Below, one piece after another: positions 14,189 through 21,368 of a DNA stretch of 27,265 nt. The notes under the pieces were generated by a model, which ran no database searches, had not been told where the DNA came from, and was given only the letters and a program-made list of their open reading frames with translations. A program made the translations under genes and the position numbers. The DNA comes from an uncultured Clostridia bacterium (GTDB lineage: Bacteria > Bacillota > Clostridia > Christensenellales > Aristaeellaceae): contig CAKTUS010000032.1 of assembly GCA_934621485.1 (NCBI GenBank), forward strand, positions 1 through 27,265. The letters run 5' to 3'. How positions within the stretch are numbered: the first letter of the stretch is position 1; every line of letters begins with the position of its first letter.

Positions 14189-15544
14189 TCAGCCAATCAT
14201 GATTTTTTCTTCCGGATAACGGATACGGCCGGACTGGGTTCCTCGTCGGGCCAGGGCGGCGGCCAGGGTCAGCGGCCCCACTCGGCCCAAATACATCAGC
14301 GGCAGCAATAGCCACTGGCTCGAGACGCTCAATTGGCCGGTGCCCAGCGCGGAAAGCCCCGTAGTGCTGAAGGCGGACGTGGTTTCAAACAGAATATCCA
14401 TCATGGAAAAGCGCCCGCCCTCCAACGCGCCAATCAGACATGCGCCGCCCAAGGCGAAGGCCGCGCCCATTACGCACAGGGTAACGGCCCGGCGAACCGT
14501 GTCCACGGCAATCTCCCGCCCAAACGCATGAATCTGAGTCCTGCCGCTCACTACGGTGGCTACCAGCAGCGCCAGCATGGCCAGTGTGGTGGTTTTTACG
14601 CCGCCGCCTGTGGAGGCGGGCGATGCGCCGGTAAACATGAACAGGCAGCCCAACAGCTTGCTGGAATCCGTCAGCGCGCTCTGATCCAGGCTGGCAAAAC
14701 CTGCGGTGCGCAGGGTAACCGACTGAAAAAAGGCGTTGACCAGTTTGGCGCCAAGAGGCAGGTTTCCCAGCGTGGCCGGGTTGTTCCATTCCAACGCCAG
14801 CGTGCCTGCAAAGCCCAAAAGCAGAAGCAGCCCCGTGGACGCCAGCACCAGTTTGGCATGCAAGGACATTCGCTGCAAATGCAGCCGTTGGTGCACCAGC
14901 TCCAGCATCACGGAAAACCCAAGCCCGCCCAGCACAATAAGCGCCGACAGCGCAAGCAGCACCACCGATTCTTCCTGCATCTGCGTCAGGCTTTGGTAAC
15001 CGCCAAACAAATCAAACCCGGCGTTGCAAAAGGCGCTTATCGACGCAAACAAGCTGTACCAAACGCCTCTCTTTGCCCCATAGAGAGGAATGAGACGGGT
15101 CATGAGCACCAGCGCGCCCAGCAGTTCAATCAGGGCGGCGATTCCAAACACAGCCCGGGCCAACCCCACCATGCCGGACAGATTGCTCTGGTTCATGGAG
15201 TCCCGCAGCAGCACGCGGCTTCTGAGCGAAATGCGCCTGCCCAGTGCCACCATAATCAGCGTAGCGAACACCATAAAGCCCAGGCCGCCCACCTGAATCA
15301 GGCACAGCAGAACCGCCTGGCCAAACAACGACAGTTCCAATCCCACATCCACCACCGACAGCCCGGTTACGCATACGGCGGATGTAGCCGTAAAAAAACC
15401 TGCCAAGCAGCCCAGACTGCGGCCTCCGGATGCTGAAACCGGAAGGCTGAGCACTACGCCGCCCACTAAAATCAATGCCAGGAACCCCAGCGCCAGCACC
15501 CGCTCCGGCTGAATGGGCCGTTGCTTCAGCCTTGCATTTCCCAT
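14189..15544 (-). CDS. ktrB: potassium uptake membrane subunit (KtrB/TrkH family)
   Basis: A 451-aa K+ channel-like transporter subunit of the TrkH/KtrB superfamily. It moves K+ down the membrane potential, often helped by Na+, and needs the RCK partner encoded next. Four repeated membrane-pore-membrane units are visible. Pore signatures are TATSAVCVTGL (first loop), SAFCNAGFDLFG (second), TLRTAGFASLD (third) and ETTSAFSTTGLS (fourth), and each carries the selectivity-filter Gly. The start is ATG 15544 with GGAGG 10 nt upstream; the adjacent GTG at 15547 is also possible. A probable c-di-AMP riboswitch lies just upstream. Confidence 0.93.
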   Translation of the reverse strand: MGNARLKQRPIQPERVLALGFLALILVGGVVLSLPVSASGGRSLGCLAGFFTATSAVCVTGLSVVDVGLELSLFGQAVLLCLIQVGGLGFMVFATLIMVALGRRISLRSRVLLRDSMNQSNLSGMVGLARAVFGIAALIELLGALVLMTRLIPLYGAKRGVWYSLFASISAFCNAGFDLFGGYQSLTQMQEESVVLLALSALIVLGGLGFSVMLELVHQRLHLQRMSLHAKLVLASTGLLLLLGFAGTLALEWNNPATLGNLPLGAKLVNAFFQSVTLRTAGFASLDQSALTDSSKLLGCLFMFTGASPASTGGGVKTTTLAMLALLVATVVSGRTQIHAFGREIAVDTVRRAVTLCVMGAAFALGGACLIGALEGGRFSMMDILFETTSAFSTTGLSALGTGQLSVSSQWLLLPLMYLGRVGPLTLAAALARRGTQSGRIRYPEEKIMIG

Positions 15545-15592
15545 CACGGCTTTTCCTCCATATCGCCGGCCAACCACGGCCGGCGCCTTGAT

Positions 15593-15732
15593 TTGCCCCT
15601 CTCGGGACTGACGGAATGGGTTCGGCAAAGCCGAAAATCTCCACTGCCTGGATACCGCGCACAGCAAAGGGAACGTTTGCCTTTGCTGGTCACCCAGGCG
15701 AAGCGGTTCCAGTCAGCGAGGGTCGCCGCCCT
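15593..15732 (-). ncRNA. probable c-di-AMP (ydaO-type) riboswitch upstream of ktrB
   Basis: The 5' region of ktrB on the minus strand shows landmarks of the ydaO class in the right order. They are GGAACCGCTT (15710-15701), GGGTGACC (15695-15688) leading straight into a perfect 8-bp hairpin AGCAAAGG/CCTTTGCT (15687-15680/15670-15663), GCGGTATCC (15658-15650), GCCGAACCC (15626-15618) and CCGTCAG (15614-15608). The ends CCCTC (15722-15718) and GAGGGG can close a P1 helix. c-di-AMP riboswitches are known to turn off K+ importers. A second stem, CGCCGGCC/GGCCGGCG (15564-15585), lies between it and the ribosome site. The match is from memory of the consensus and is not exact. Confidence 0.5.
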
Positions 15733-15735
15733 CTG

Positions 15736-15871
15736 AACGCTTCCCGGAGTGGGTTTTGGATCATTTCCACCGGTTCAGCCTGTCGAAAAGACTCCATAGC
15801 AATATCCACGAACGCGGCTACGGTGGTTCTTGGAAAAAGCGTTTCGACACAAGTCTTCGCCTCTAAAACTC
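15736..15871. other. non-coding stretch left of the repeat element
   Basis: No convincing gene. It contains CAGCCTGTCGAAAAGACTC at about 15777-15795, a diverged copy of the repeat-element end described next. The ktrB promoter should be in this part, but I could not identify a clear -35/-10 pair. Confidence 0.4.
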
Positions 15872-16134
15872 CAGACTGTCGAAAAAACCCTGATTGGCCG
15901 CCATCGCCCGGAAGCAGCGCTTTGCCGGTTCACGGGGAAAGTGCTGCGGCATAAGGCTTAGGGGCTCCGCCCCTAAAACCCCGGCAGGAGGCAGCGCCTC
16001 CTGCACCTCCACTTTTTCAGCAACCTGAGTTTTGCCGTGCAAGGCCGCCGAACCCGGCGGTGTGCGCGCCGGGTTCGCAATGAAAATCGGAGGGCCGCGG
16101 CCCTCCGATAACACCCGGTTTTTTCGACAGTTTG
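15872..16134. repeat. 263-bp MITE-like element with terminal inverted repeats
   Basis: The left end CAGACTGTCGAAAAAACCC (15872-15890) matches the reverse complement of the right end (16116-16134) at 17 of 19 positions. Inside are several GC-rich snap-back stems: AGGGGCTCCGCCCCT, GGAGGCAGCGCCTCC, GAACCCGGCG...CGCCGGGTTC and ATCGGAGGGCCGCGGCCCTC (about 16086-16105). No transposase is encoded. Part of the right half is repeated at 20948-21005, so the sequence is dispersed. It may be a non-autonomous mobile element or a structured intergenic repeat. Confidence 0.7.
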
Positions 16135-16493
16135 AAGATCGCCTGACCGGCAGAGCCAATCGATACGATTACGGCCAGAAGGGCCGCGGCCCTCAGCTTT
16201 GCCGGCGATTCCGCAATACCCGTGCGCATCGCGACGGCTTGCAGAAAAAGCGCCGGGCTTTGAGACGCTGATACAATCGGCCTTTTGGACCCTGCCATTC
16301 AAAGCCTCGTTTCGTTTGAAAGCCGGCGCTCCTTCTTACCGTTCTCATCCCGCAGGCGGAACGCGGAACAAGCGGCCACTCCGGCCGTCTACCCCCGCAA
16401 CGCTTGGGCAACCGCACCGCCGTTTTTTCATCAAGCAAAGCGGCCTTTCCTCAAAGCTCCAAAGCAATCGGGAGCCTTAGCAACGCTTCCTGT
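16135..16493. other. gene-free stretch between repeat element and glyoxalase gene
   Basis: Open frames exist on both strands but none has a good ribosome site. AGGGCCGCGGCCCT recurs here (about 16179-16192), echoing the neighbouring element, so this part may be an older repeat remnant. A minus-strand frame at 16298-16017 has a hydrophobic run but reads into the repeat. Confidence 0.4.
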
Positions 16494-16874
16494 TCACTCC
16501 CGCAGCTCCAGCGGCAGCCCATCCGGGTCAAAAAAGAAGGTCATGGGGGTTTGGGTGTAGGGATCGATGCGGATGGGCTGGGTTTCGATGCCCTGCTGGG
16601 CCAGCCGCTCAACGGCCTCCCGGATATTGGGCACCCGGAACGCCAGATGCCGCAGCCCCAATGCCTCGGGATAGCTGGGCCGGGGCGGACAGCCCTGAAT
16701 GATGAACAGCTCTATTTCCTGCTGGCCGCATTTCAGGTCAATCTTCCAGTCGTTACGCTGGGCGCGATAGTTTTCCCGCACCACCTCAAAGCCCAGCAAA
16801 TCCACGTAAAAATGCCGGGAACGCTGATAATCGCTGCCGATGACGGCGACGTGATGAATGGTATCCAGCATCAT
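16494..16874 (-). CDS. gloA2: VOC family protein, YaeR/GloA2-like
   Basis: A 126-aa small metal enzyme of the vicinal-oxygen-chelate (glyoxalase I) superfamily. It resembles E. coli YaeR (GloA2) along its whole length: HHVAVIGSDYQRSRHFYVD at the N-terminus, WKIDLKCG, EIELF, the block GLRHLAFRV and the end FFFDPDGLPLELRE. Candidate metal ligands are the first His pair, Glu in IELF, His in LRHLAF and the last Glu of LELRE. It may detoxify methylglyoxal adducts, but the substrate of YaeR-type proteins is unsettled. The start is ATG 16874 behind AAAGGAG. It is 14 nt downstream of the 570-aa unknown gene and is probably the last gene of that operon. Confidence 0.88.
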   Translation of the reverse strand: MMLDTIHHVAVIGSDYQRSRHFYVDLLGFEVVRENYRAQRNDWKIDLKCGQQEIELFIIQGCPPRPSYPEALGLRHLAFRVPNIREAVERLAQQGIETQPIRIDPYTQTPMTFFFDPDGLPLELRE

Positions 16875-16888
16875 ATGCGTTTCTCCTT

Positions 16889-18601
16889 TCAAGGCTTGCC
16901 TTGCGGAGAAACCGGTTCCTCCGGCTCCGCGTAGGTAATAGCGGAAAACATGTCCATTTGCTCATAAGGCTTGGCTTTCGTTTTCCTTTTGGCGGTCTTG
17001 GGCTTTCGCTCGGGCGCTTTTGGCTCGGCGGCGGGCAGCTGTTCCATAGCAAAGCTATGCACGCCGCCGCGCATAGCGTAGCCGCTTTCAATGCACTTTT
17101 CCCGCAAGGCGTCCTCGCTGAAGAAAAACGGTTCTTCCTCCGGCACGCCCTCCCGGTTTCGCTGCATGCGGCGCAGGTATTCAATGTCGGCGTCATAGCC
17201 GCTCAGCTGGCTATGGGCTTCGCCGGCGGCCTTCACCCGGCGCTTCAGGCAAGCCACCCGCCGGTCCAGAAGGTTCAGGGCGCGGCTGTAATCCGGCGTG
17301 CCGGGCTGCATCTGGCTCAGCGCGCTTTCCCGGCGGTACATGGCGTCCACCAGAAGGCCCTTCTCCTCCTGCCGCAGGGCCAGAGCGCGCATATGCAGAT
17401 ATTCCTCGGGGGAAATCTGGGCGTTTTCCACCAGCACCTGCACGGTTTCCTCCAGCAGCCGGTCCTGCCGCAAATGCTCCCGGCTATCCGGCAGGTACAC
17501 CAGCTTATTCAAAAGACCCATGGGCCCCATGCCGCTGCCATAGGCGGGGTTATTCAGCGTATCGGCCACCAGCGGGCGCAGGCTGCGGTCCTTCACGGCA
17601 ACCACCCGCACCTGGTCGGGGTAGCGACCGCCGCCGGTTTGCGGGTCATAGGCCGGGGGAATCTGGAAGCCCTGGCACAGGGCCCGCACATCCAGGGCCA
17701 TGCGTTTGCGGTCCATATACTCGCAGGCGTCCTGATAGGGCAGCCAAAAGTCGCTTACAAAGCTGTCGCCCTCAAAGTGCAGCTGCATCAGCCGGGCGGT
17801 GGCCCGGGTAACGGGCACGCTTTCAAAGGTATCGCAGGCGGTGCACAGGGGCACGTACTGGGCAATGCCCTCGGCTCGCTTGGCATTTTCGGTAAACTGG
17901 GAAGGCTCCTCCTGCACGGCGTCCTTCAGGGAGCGCACAATGCTCAGATCCTGCATCACCCTGCCCAGCTCCTTCTGGCGCACGCACACTGCGTCCAGGC
18001 CGGTTTGGCGCAGGTATTCCTCCTCAAACCGGGTAGCGTCGTAGGGTTGACCCCGGGTGAGACGCTCGGTGAGAAACGCCACATAGTGCTGCACTCCGGC
18101 CGTAATGCGCAGCTCCCGCTCCGCTGCCGCCAGCACACCGCCGCCCCTTGGAAACAGGCTTTCCGGCACAGCCACAGCCTGATGACCCTCGCCAATCATG
18201 TATATCATGAGTTCTTCGCCCATAAAGGGCTGATACTGGGGAAACTGTGTGGCCCAGGCCCGGTCCACCGTTACGGGCCCGCCGCCGCGAAACTGGCCTG
18301 CCGTATCAAAATTGCGGGCATAATTATCCCCCGCATAGAGGGAAGGCATTTCGGCGCTGAGCTGCCGGTGATACTCGGCAGGGTCCATGGAAAAGCCCGC
18401 GGCGTTAGCCCGCCGCGCTCCCGGTCCCAGATAGCTCATGTTTTCCACCAGCTCCACCGGAAACAGGGGCAGGAAGGCGCGAAAGCGCCGCGGCGGCAGC
18501 ACGTCCGCCTGAATGAAGGCGCGCTTGGCGCCAGCCCACAGGGCCGTTTCATCCAGCCCTGCATAGCTGATGATACCGCTTTGACGGGTGGTTAGGCGCA
18601 A
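16889..18601 (-). CDS. unknown 570-aa protein with C-terminal clamp-binding-like motif
   Basis: I do not recognise this family. The start is TTG 18601, with AGGAGG 8 nt upstream. No signal peptide or membrane helix is seen. The protein has a Gly/Pro-rich N-terminal third, a CTAC pair (about residues 250-255), a helical, charged section (about 380-480, many Arg/Glu/Leu) and a conserved-looking aromatic region, SDFWLPYQDACEYMDRKR. The C-terminus changes character: a Lys/Pro/Ala-rich linker (about 525-547), then QMDMF (548-552), which resembles the QL(S/D)LF peptide that binds the DNA polymerase beta clamp. It is the third gene of a four-gene operon. A structural or DNA-linked role is a guess; nothing catalytic can be named. 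Confidence 0.8.
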   Translation of the reverse strand: MRLTTRQSGIISYAGLDETALWAGAKRAFIQADVLPPRRFRAFLPLFPVELVENMSYLGPGARRANAAGFSMDPAEYHRQLSAEMPSLYAGDNYARNFDTAGQFRGGGPVTVDRAWATQFPQYQPFMGEELMIYMIGEGHQAVAVPESLFPRGGGVLAAAERELRITAGVQHYVAFLTERLTRGQPYDATRFEEEYLRQTGLDAVCVRQKELGRVMQDLSIVRSLKDAVQEEPSQFTENAKRAEGIAQYVPLCTACDTFESVPVTRATARLMQLHFEGDSFVSDFWLPYQDACEYMDRKRMALDVRALCQGFQIPPAYDPQTGGGRYPDQVRVVAVKDRSLRPLVADTLNNPAYGSGMGPMGLLNKLVYLPDSREHLRQDRLLEETVQVLVENAQISPEEYLHMRALALRQEEKGLLVDAMYRRESALSQMQPGTPDYSRALNLLDRRVACLKRRVKAAGEAHSQLSGYDADIEYLRRMQRNREGVPEEEPFFFSEDALREKCIESGYAMRGGVHSFAMEQLPAAEPKAPERKPKTAKRKTKAKPYEQMDMFSAITYAEPEEPVSPQGKP

Positions 18602-18625
18602 GAACGCCGCCTCCTTTCACACAAA

Positions 18626-19213
18626 TCAAAGGTCGTACACAAATTGCAGCTTGGGCAGCAGCCGGTCTACCGTCAGCTTCAGATACAGCAGCCGGGGTTC
18701 CCCTACCGCGTGCTGAATATAGGCCTGGCCATCCTCGGCCCGAAGCATCAAAAGCAGCGGTTCGTCGCCGTCGCAGGTTTGGGCCATGGTGTAGCTCAGC
18801 GGAAGGGCCGGGTTTTCCCGCTGGTACAAACGGGCCTCCTCAAAGGCGCGGCCGGGCGGAGAAAGCTCGGTATTGCGGCAGGTTTCAAAAATGCGGCCGT
18901 ACAGGAAGCTCAGCGGGCTGCCCATATTGGCTACCGGCAGATGAAAGCGGATTTCCATAAACTGGCACATGGATACATATTCCACAATGCTGTGGTGAAA
19001 GCTTTCCGCATCCTTGCCAACGGGCGCATCGCCATCCTTCCAGGGCACCGGCTGCCAAAAGGCGTAGCCGGGCCGCTGGCAGCCCGGCAGCACCAGCTTT
19101 TCATCCATAGGGGTGCGCAGATGGGTGAGCGGCCGGCGGCCGGTTTCCTTAATGGCGGTTTGTTGAAAACGAATCAAATAGTCCCGCATGATGGGCGCAA
19201 GCGCCGTTTGCAT
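18626..19213 (-). CDS. unknown 195-aa protein (second gene of the unknown operon)
   Basis: No firm family. It is a soluble protein with no signal peptide. Visible features are FWQPVPW (52-58), HHSIVEYVSMCQFMEI (73-88) and a beta-rich end with PLLLMLRAEDG and LLYLKLTVDRLLPKL. The order W-Q-P, then an H/S-I-x-E-Y helix, then a beta-rich end closing in LLPKL, is loosely like the Syd (SecY-interacting) fold, which also occurs in toxin-immunity proteins. This is a weak resemblance only. The start is ATG 19213 with GGAGG 9 nt upstream; the first gene's stop lies inside that ribosome site (4-nt gap), so translation is coupled. The next gene begins 24 nt downstream. Confidence 0.75.
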   Translation of the reverse strand: MQTALAPIMRDYLIRFQQTAIKETGRRPLTHLRTPMDEKLVLPGCQRPGYAFWQPVPWKDGDAPVGKDAESFHHSIVEYVSMCQFMEIRFHLPVANMGSPLSFLYGRIFETCRNTELSPPGRAFEEARLYQRENPALPLSYTMAQTCDGDEPLLLMLRAEDGQAYIQHAVGEPRLLYLKLTVDRLLPKLQFVYDL

Positions 19214-19217
19214 ATCG

Positions 19218-19619
19218 CTATTCCTCCGTTCCATACTGAATCAACGCGCCGGACGCGCCGCTATAGGGCTGCGTGAGTACAGACACGCTGCCAAAGGGCG
19301 CGCGCATGCATACGCAGGCCATGGTATCCGGGCAGGGGTCCTTCAGCCCCAAAAGCCCAAACAAAAACTCCCGCTGACGGGTGCTGTCTCTGGGGGCGCG
19401 GCCCGCTATATCGCTTACGTGCAGCAGCACATAGCGCAGGCGGCCTTTTTCCACCCCCAGCAGCGGCGCTATCCGTCCGCCGGGCACGGCGCGGCTATCA
19501 AGCAGCCATTCCCGCTCCCCGGCGGCCGCAACATTTAAGCCGGCCGTTTCCATGCCGCCTTGCAGGCACAGGCCGTCCTCAAAGGAAAGGCTGCCGGTTT
19601 TCAAATCCAAAAAGGCCAT
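19218..19619 (-). CDS. unknown 133-aa protein (first gene of the unknown operon)
   Basis: No family recognised. A small soluble protein with beta-strand character: a short start (AFLDLKTGSLSFEDG), a central RYVLLHVSDIAG strand, and a C-terminal ACVCMRAPFGSVSVLTQPYSG strand pair with two cysteines. The start is ATG 19619 behind AAAGGAG. Its stop lies in the ribosome site of the 195-aa gene. It is the promoter-proximal gene of the operon, about 70 nt from the predicted transcription start. It may be an accessory subunit of the two larger products; nothing more specific is supported. Confidence 0.72.
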   Translation of the reverse strand: MAFLDLKTGSLSFEDGLCLQGGMETAGLNVAAAGEREWLLDSRAVPGGRIAPLLGVEKGRLRYVLLHVSDIAGRAPRDSTRQREFLFGLLGLKDPCPDTMACVCMRAPFGSVSVLTQPYSGASGALIQYGTEE

Positions 19620-19694
19620 GCTGGCGCTCCTTTGCAAGTGGGTTATTGGGGCGACGTTTTCGACTGAAAAGCCGATTTTTTCGTCCTTTTCAAC

Positions 19695-19723
19695 AGAATA
19701 TCATTGTCCCCATTCCCTGTCAA
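19695..19723 (-). promoter_or_regulatory. sigma-A promoter of the unknown operon
   Basis: On the minus strand: TTGACA (19723-19718), a 17-nt spacer and TATTCT (19700-19695). Start near 19688, giving a leader of about 70 nt. This is a strong promoter for genes of unknown function. Confidence 0.75.
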
Positions 19724-19881
19724 GGCAAATGGCTGCAAGCGGGCGACCTCTGAACGGCGTTTCTCCCCGCGCTGCCCGGAATTGGATGAACCGATTTCCG
19801 TGCGGCGGTTTTCACTTTGATTCGCCTAGTTCACGCTTGCCAACCGTCCTGTTTGAAACGACCCTTCAGGCAAAACCTATT

Positions 19882-19918
19882 CCGAATGTTTGGCAAAAAA
19901 AACAATGGCAACATTCGG
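19882..19918. promoter_or_regulatory. inverted PurBox-like pair (PurR autoregulation site)
   Basis: CCGAATGTT (19882-19890) and AACATTCGG (19910-19918) are a perfect inverted pair separated by 19 nt of A-rich DNA. PurBoxes recognised by the Bacillus-type PurR have a CCGAA(C) core and come in inverted pairs with similar spacing. The right half lies within the purR promoter. Autoregulation of purR is the simplest reading. Confidence 0.7.
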
Positions 19919-19928
19919 CAAGGTGTGC

Positions 19929-19934
19929 TATACT
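19929..19934 (+). promoter_or_regulatory. extended -10 element of the purR promoter
   Basis: TGCTATACT (19926-19934) is an extended -10 sequence. The -35 region about 17 nt upstream is weak (TGGCAA). A weak -35 with an operator overlapping the spacer fits a regulated promoter. Start near 19941, giving a leader of about 28 nt. Confidence 0.6.
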
Positions 19935-19968
19935 GTACAGGTACTTTCAAAAGAAGTGAGGAATGAGG

Positions 19969-20781
19969 ATGGAAAAGCTTCGTCGCAACGAAAGGCTGGC
20001 CGTGCTCACCAAGCAGCTGACCGCCTCCCCCAATCAGATATTGACGCTTTCCCGCTTTTGCGAGCTGTTTGGCGCTGCCAAGTCTACCCTGAGCGAAGAC
20101 GTGGACATTCTGCGCGAGGTATTCGACGCCTTTGGCCTTGGCCGGGTGGAAACGGTGACCGGTGCGGCGGGCGGCGTGCGCTACCGCCCTGTGATGCCCA
20201 GGCAGGAGGCAATCGACTTCCTGACCTCTCTGTGTCAGGAACTGCAAAACCCCGGCCGGCTGCTGCCCGGCGGCTTTTTGTACCTGAGCGATATTTTGAG
20301 CATGCCCGATATTGTGCGTAAAATGGGCATTATCATTGCCGGGCAGTATTACGACGCTCAGCCCGACTTTGTGCTGACGATGGAAACCAAGGGGATTCCC
20401 GTAGCGCTGATGGCGGCCCAGTCCCTGGGCGTGCCGCTGGTTATCGCCCGGCGCTCCAGCAAGGTGTATGAAGGTTCGGCGGTTAACATCAACTACGTTA
20501 GCGGCTCCTCCAACCACATTGAAACCATGAGCCTGAGCCGCCGCGCAGTGCAGGAAGGGCAGCGCGCCCTCATCGTGGACGACTTTTTGAAGGCTGGCGG
20601 CACTGCGAAGGGCATGATTGACCTGATGGGCGAGTTTAAGGTAGAAGTGGTGGGCACCGCCTTTGTGATGGCCACGGGCGGCCAGCATAACAGGCTCATT
20701 CAGGGGGAAAAGACTCTGATGATTATGGAAACGGATGAAAACGACGGGCTTTTGAGCGTAAAGCCCGCCGAGTGGCTGTAA
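19969..20781 (+). CDS. purR: purine operon repressor PurR
   Basis: A 270-aa Bacillus-type PurR. The N-terminal winged helix (about 1-72) contains FCELFGAAKSTLSEDVDILRE. The phosphoribosyltransferase-like domain that senses PRPP (about 75-270) has LLPGGFLYLSDIL, TKGIPVALMAA, NINYVSGSSN and the PRPP-binding motif LIVDDFLKAGGT (201-212). PRPP releases the repressor from PurBox DNA; adenine nucleotides oppose PRPP. The start is ATG 19969, 6 nt after GAGGA; the ATG at 19963 directly abuts that site. It is monocistronic here, with its own promoter, PurBox pair and terminator. The purine biosynthesis genes it should control are not in the window. Confidence 0.95.
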   Translation: MEKLRRNERLAVLTKQLTASPNQILTLSRFCELFGAAKSTLSEDVDILREVFDAFGLGRVETVTGAAGGVRYRPVMPRQEAIDFLTSLCQELQNPGRLLPGGFLYLSDILSMPDIVRKMGIIIAGQYYDAQPDFVLTMETKGIPVALMAAQSLGVPLVIARRSSKVYEGSAVNINYVSGSSNHIETMSLSRRAVQEGQRALIVDDFLKAGGTAKGMIDLMGEFKVEVVGTAFVMATGGQHNRLIQGEKTLMIMETDENDGLLSVKPAEWL

Positions 20782-20796
20782 GAGCCGCCAAATGCA

Positions 20797-20842
20797 AAAA
20801 GCGCCGTGATTCTCTCTTGAAGGAAAATCACGGCGCTTTTTT
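20797..20842 (+). terminator. terminator of purR
   Basis: AAAAGCGCCGTGATT (20797-20811) pairs perfectly with AATCACGGCGCTTTT (20826-20840) over a 14-nt loop and ends in a T6 run. A textbook terminator 16 nt after the purR stop. Confidence 0.92.
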
Positions 20843-20947
20843 GGACGAGAAGCGCTCTTTGCCTGATCGCCTGCGGCTCGCCGGGCGGCAAAGAGCAGCC
20901 TTGCTGCGCAAGCCAGCCGAAACCGGCGTACACACCGCCAGTTTCGG

Positions 20948-21005
20948 AATGAAAATCGGAGGGCTGCGGCCCTCCGATGCCTCCCAGGGGTTTTTCGGCA
21001 GTCTG
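20948..21005. repeat. partial second copy of the dispersed repeat
   Basis: Positions 20948-20978 match 16079-16109 at 30 of 31 bases, including the GGAGGGC-GCGG-CCCTCC stem. The following GGGTTTTTCGGCAGTCTG (20988-21005) is the same type of end as at 16116-16134. The matching left end is missing, so this is a right-end fragment. Confidence 0.7.
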
Positions 21006-21035
21006 CCGCCGGCTTAGCCGGCGGAGGTATCCCGT

Positions 21036-21068
21036 AAAAAAGCTTTCGCTTCAAGCATCAAGCGAAGC
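21036..21068 (-). terminator. minus-strand terminator-like hairpin
   Basis: On the minus strand GCTTCGCTT (21068-21060) pairs with AAGCGAAAGC (21051-21042), one bulge, followed by TTTTTT (21041-21036). It would stop read-through from glnS, but lies 300 nt after its stop. Confidence 0.55.
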
Positions 21069-21180
21069 GAGTAACAACCCAACCAATTCGTATGCACTCG
21101 TTCAAAACGGCTGATGCCCGTTTACGGGCGGCGGAGCATTTGAGAAAAATCATTCGGTGCAGCTTTAGACGCCAGCCGCT

Positions 21181-21199
21181 AAAAAGCCCTTCCGGGGCT
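21181..21199 (-). terminator. terminator downstream of glnS
   Basis: On the minus strand AGCCC (21199-21195), loop CGGAA and GGGCT (21189-21185) are followed by a T run (21185-21181). The stem is only 5 bp but GC-rich. It is the nearest candidate terminator after glnS. Confidence 0.5.
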
Positions 21200-21368
21200 G
21201 AATCAGGCCGCCGGCTTAGCCGGCGGTCATGACTTGCCTCAAGGCAACGCAAAACCCCAAGCGCTGCTCGCGGGATCCAAAGGGCCGGAAAAACGTGGGG
21301 CGGCAAGCAGCGCCGCAGCCTTTTCTTCAGCAGGTTCCGGCAGCACTGGCAGCGCATAAACGGCTCGT

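Larger units (their letters stand above)
21006..21226. repeat. duplicated 19-nt perfect palindrome
   Basis: CCGCCGGCTTAGCCGGCGG occurs at 21006-21024 and again at 21208-21226, each preceded by G. Each forms an 8-bp stem with a TTA loop. The first abuts the repeat fragment. The rest of 21069-21368 holds no gene I can support. Confidence 0.65.

Noticed and set aside
14333..15436. Plus-strand open frame opposite ktrB
   Set aside because: Shadow frame with Gln/His/Arg-rich composition; ktrB on the minus strand has all four pore motifs.
16017..16298. Minus-strand open frame of 93 aa with a hydrophobic run
   Set aside because: It has no convincing ribosome site and reads straight through the right half of the repeat element, so its C-terminal sequence is repeat DNA.
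16901..18595. Very long plus-strand open frame opposite the 570-aa gene
   Set aside because: It is a mirror of the minus-strand gene: His/Gly/Gln-rich composition, no ribosome site. The minus-strand frame has a strong ribosome site and operon context.
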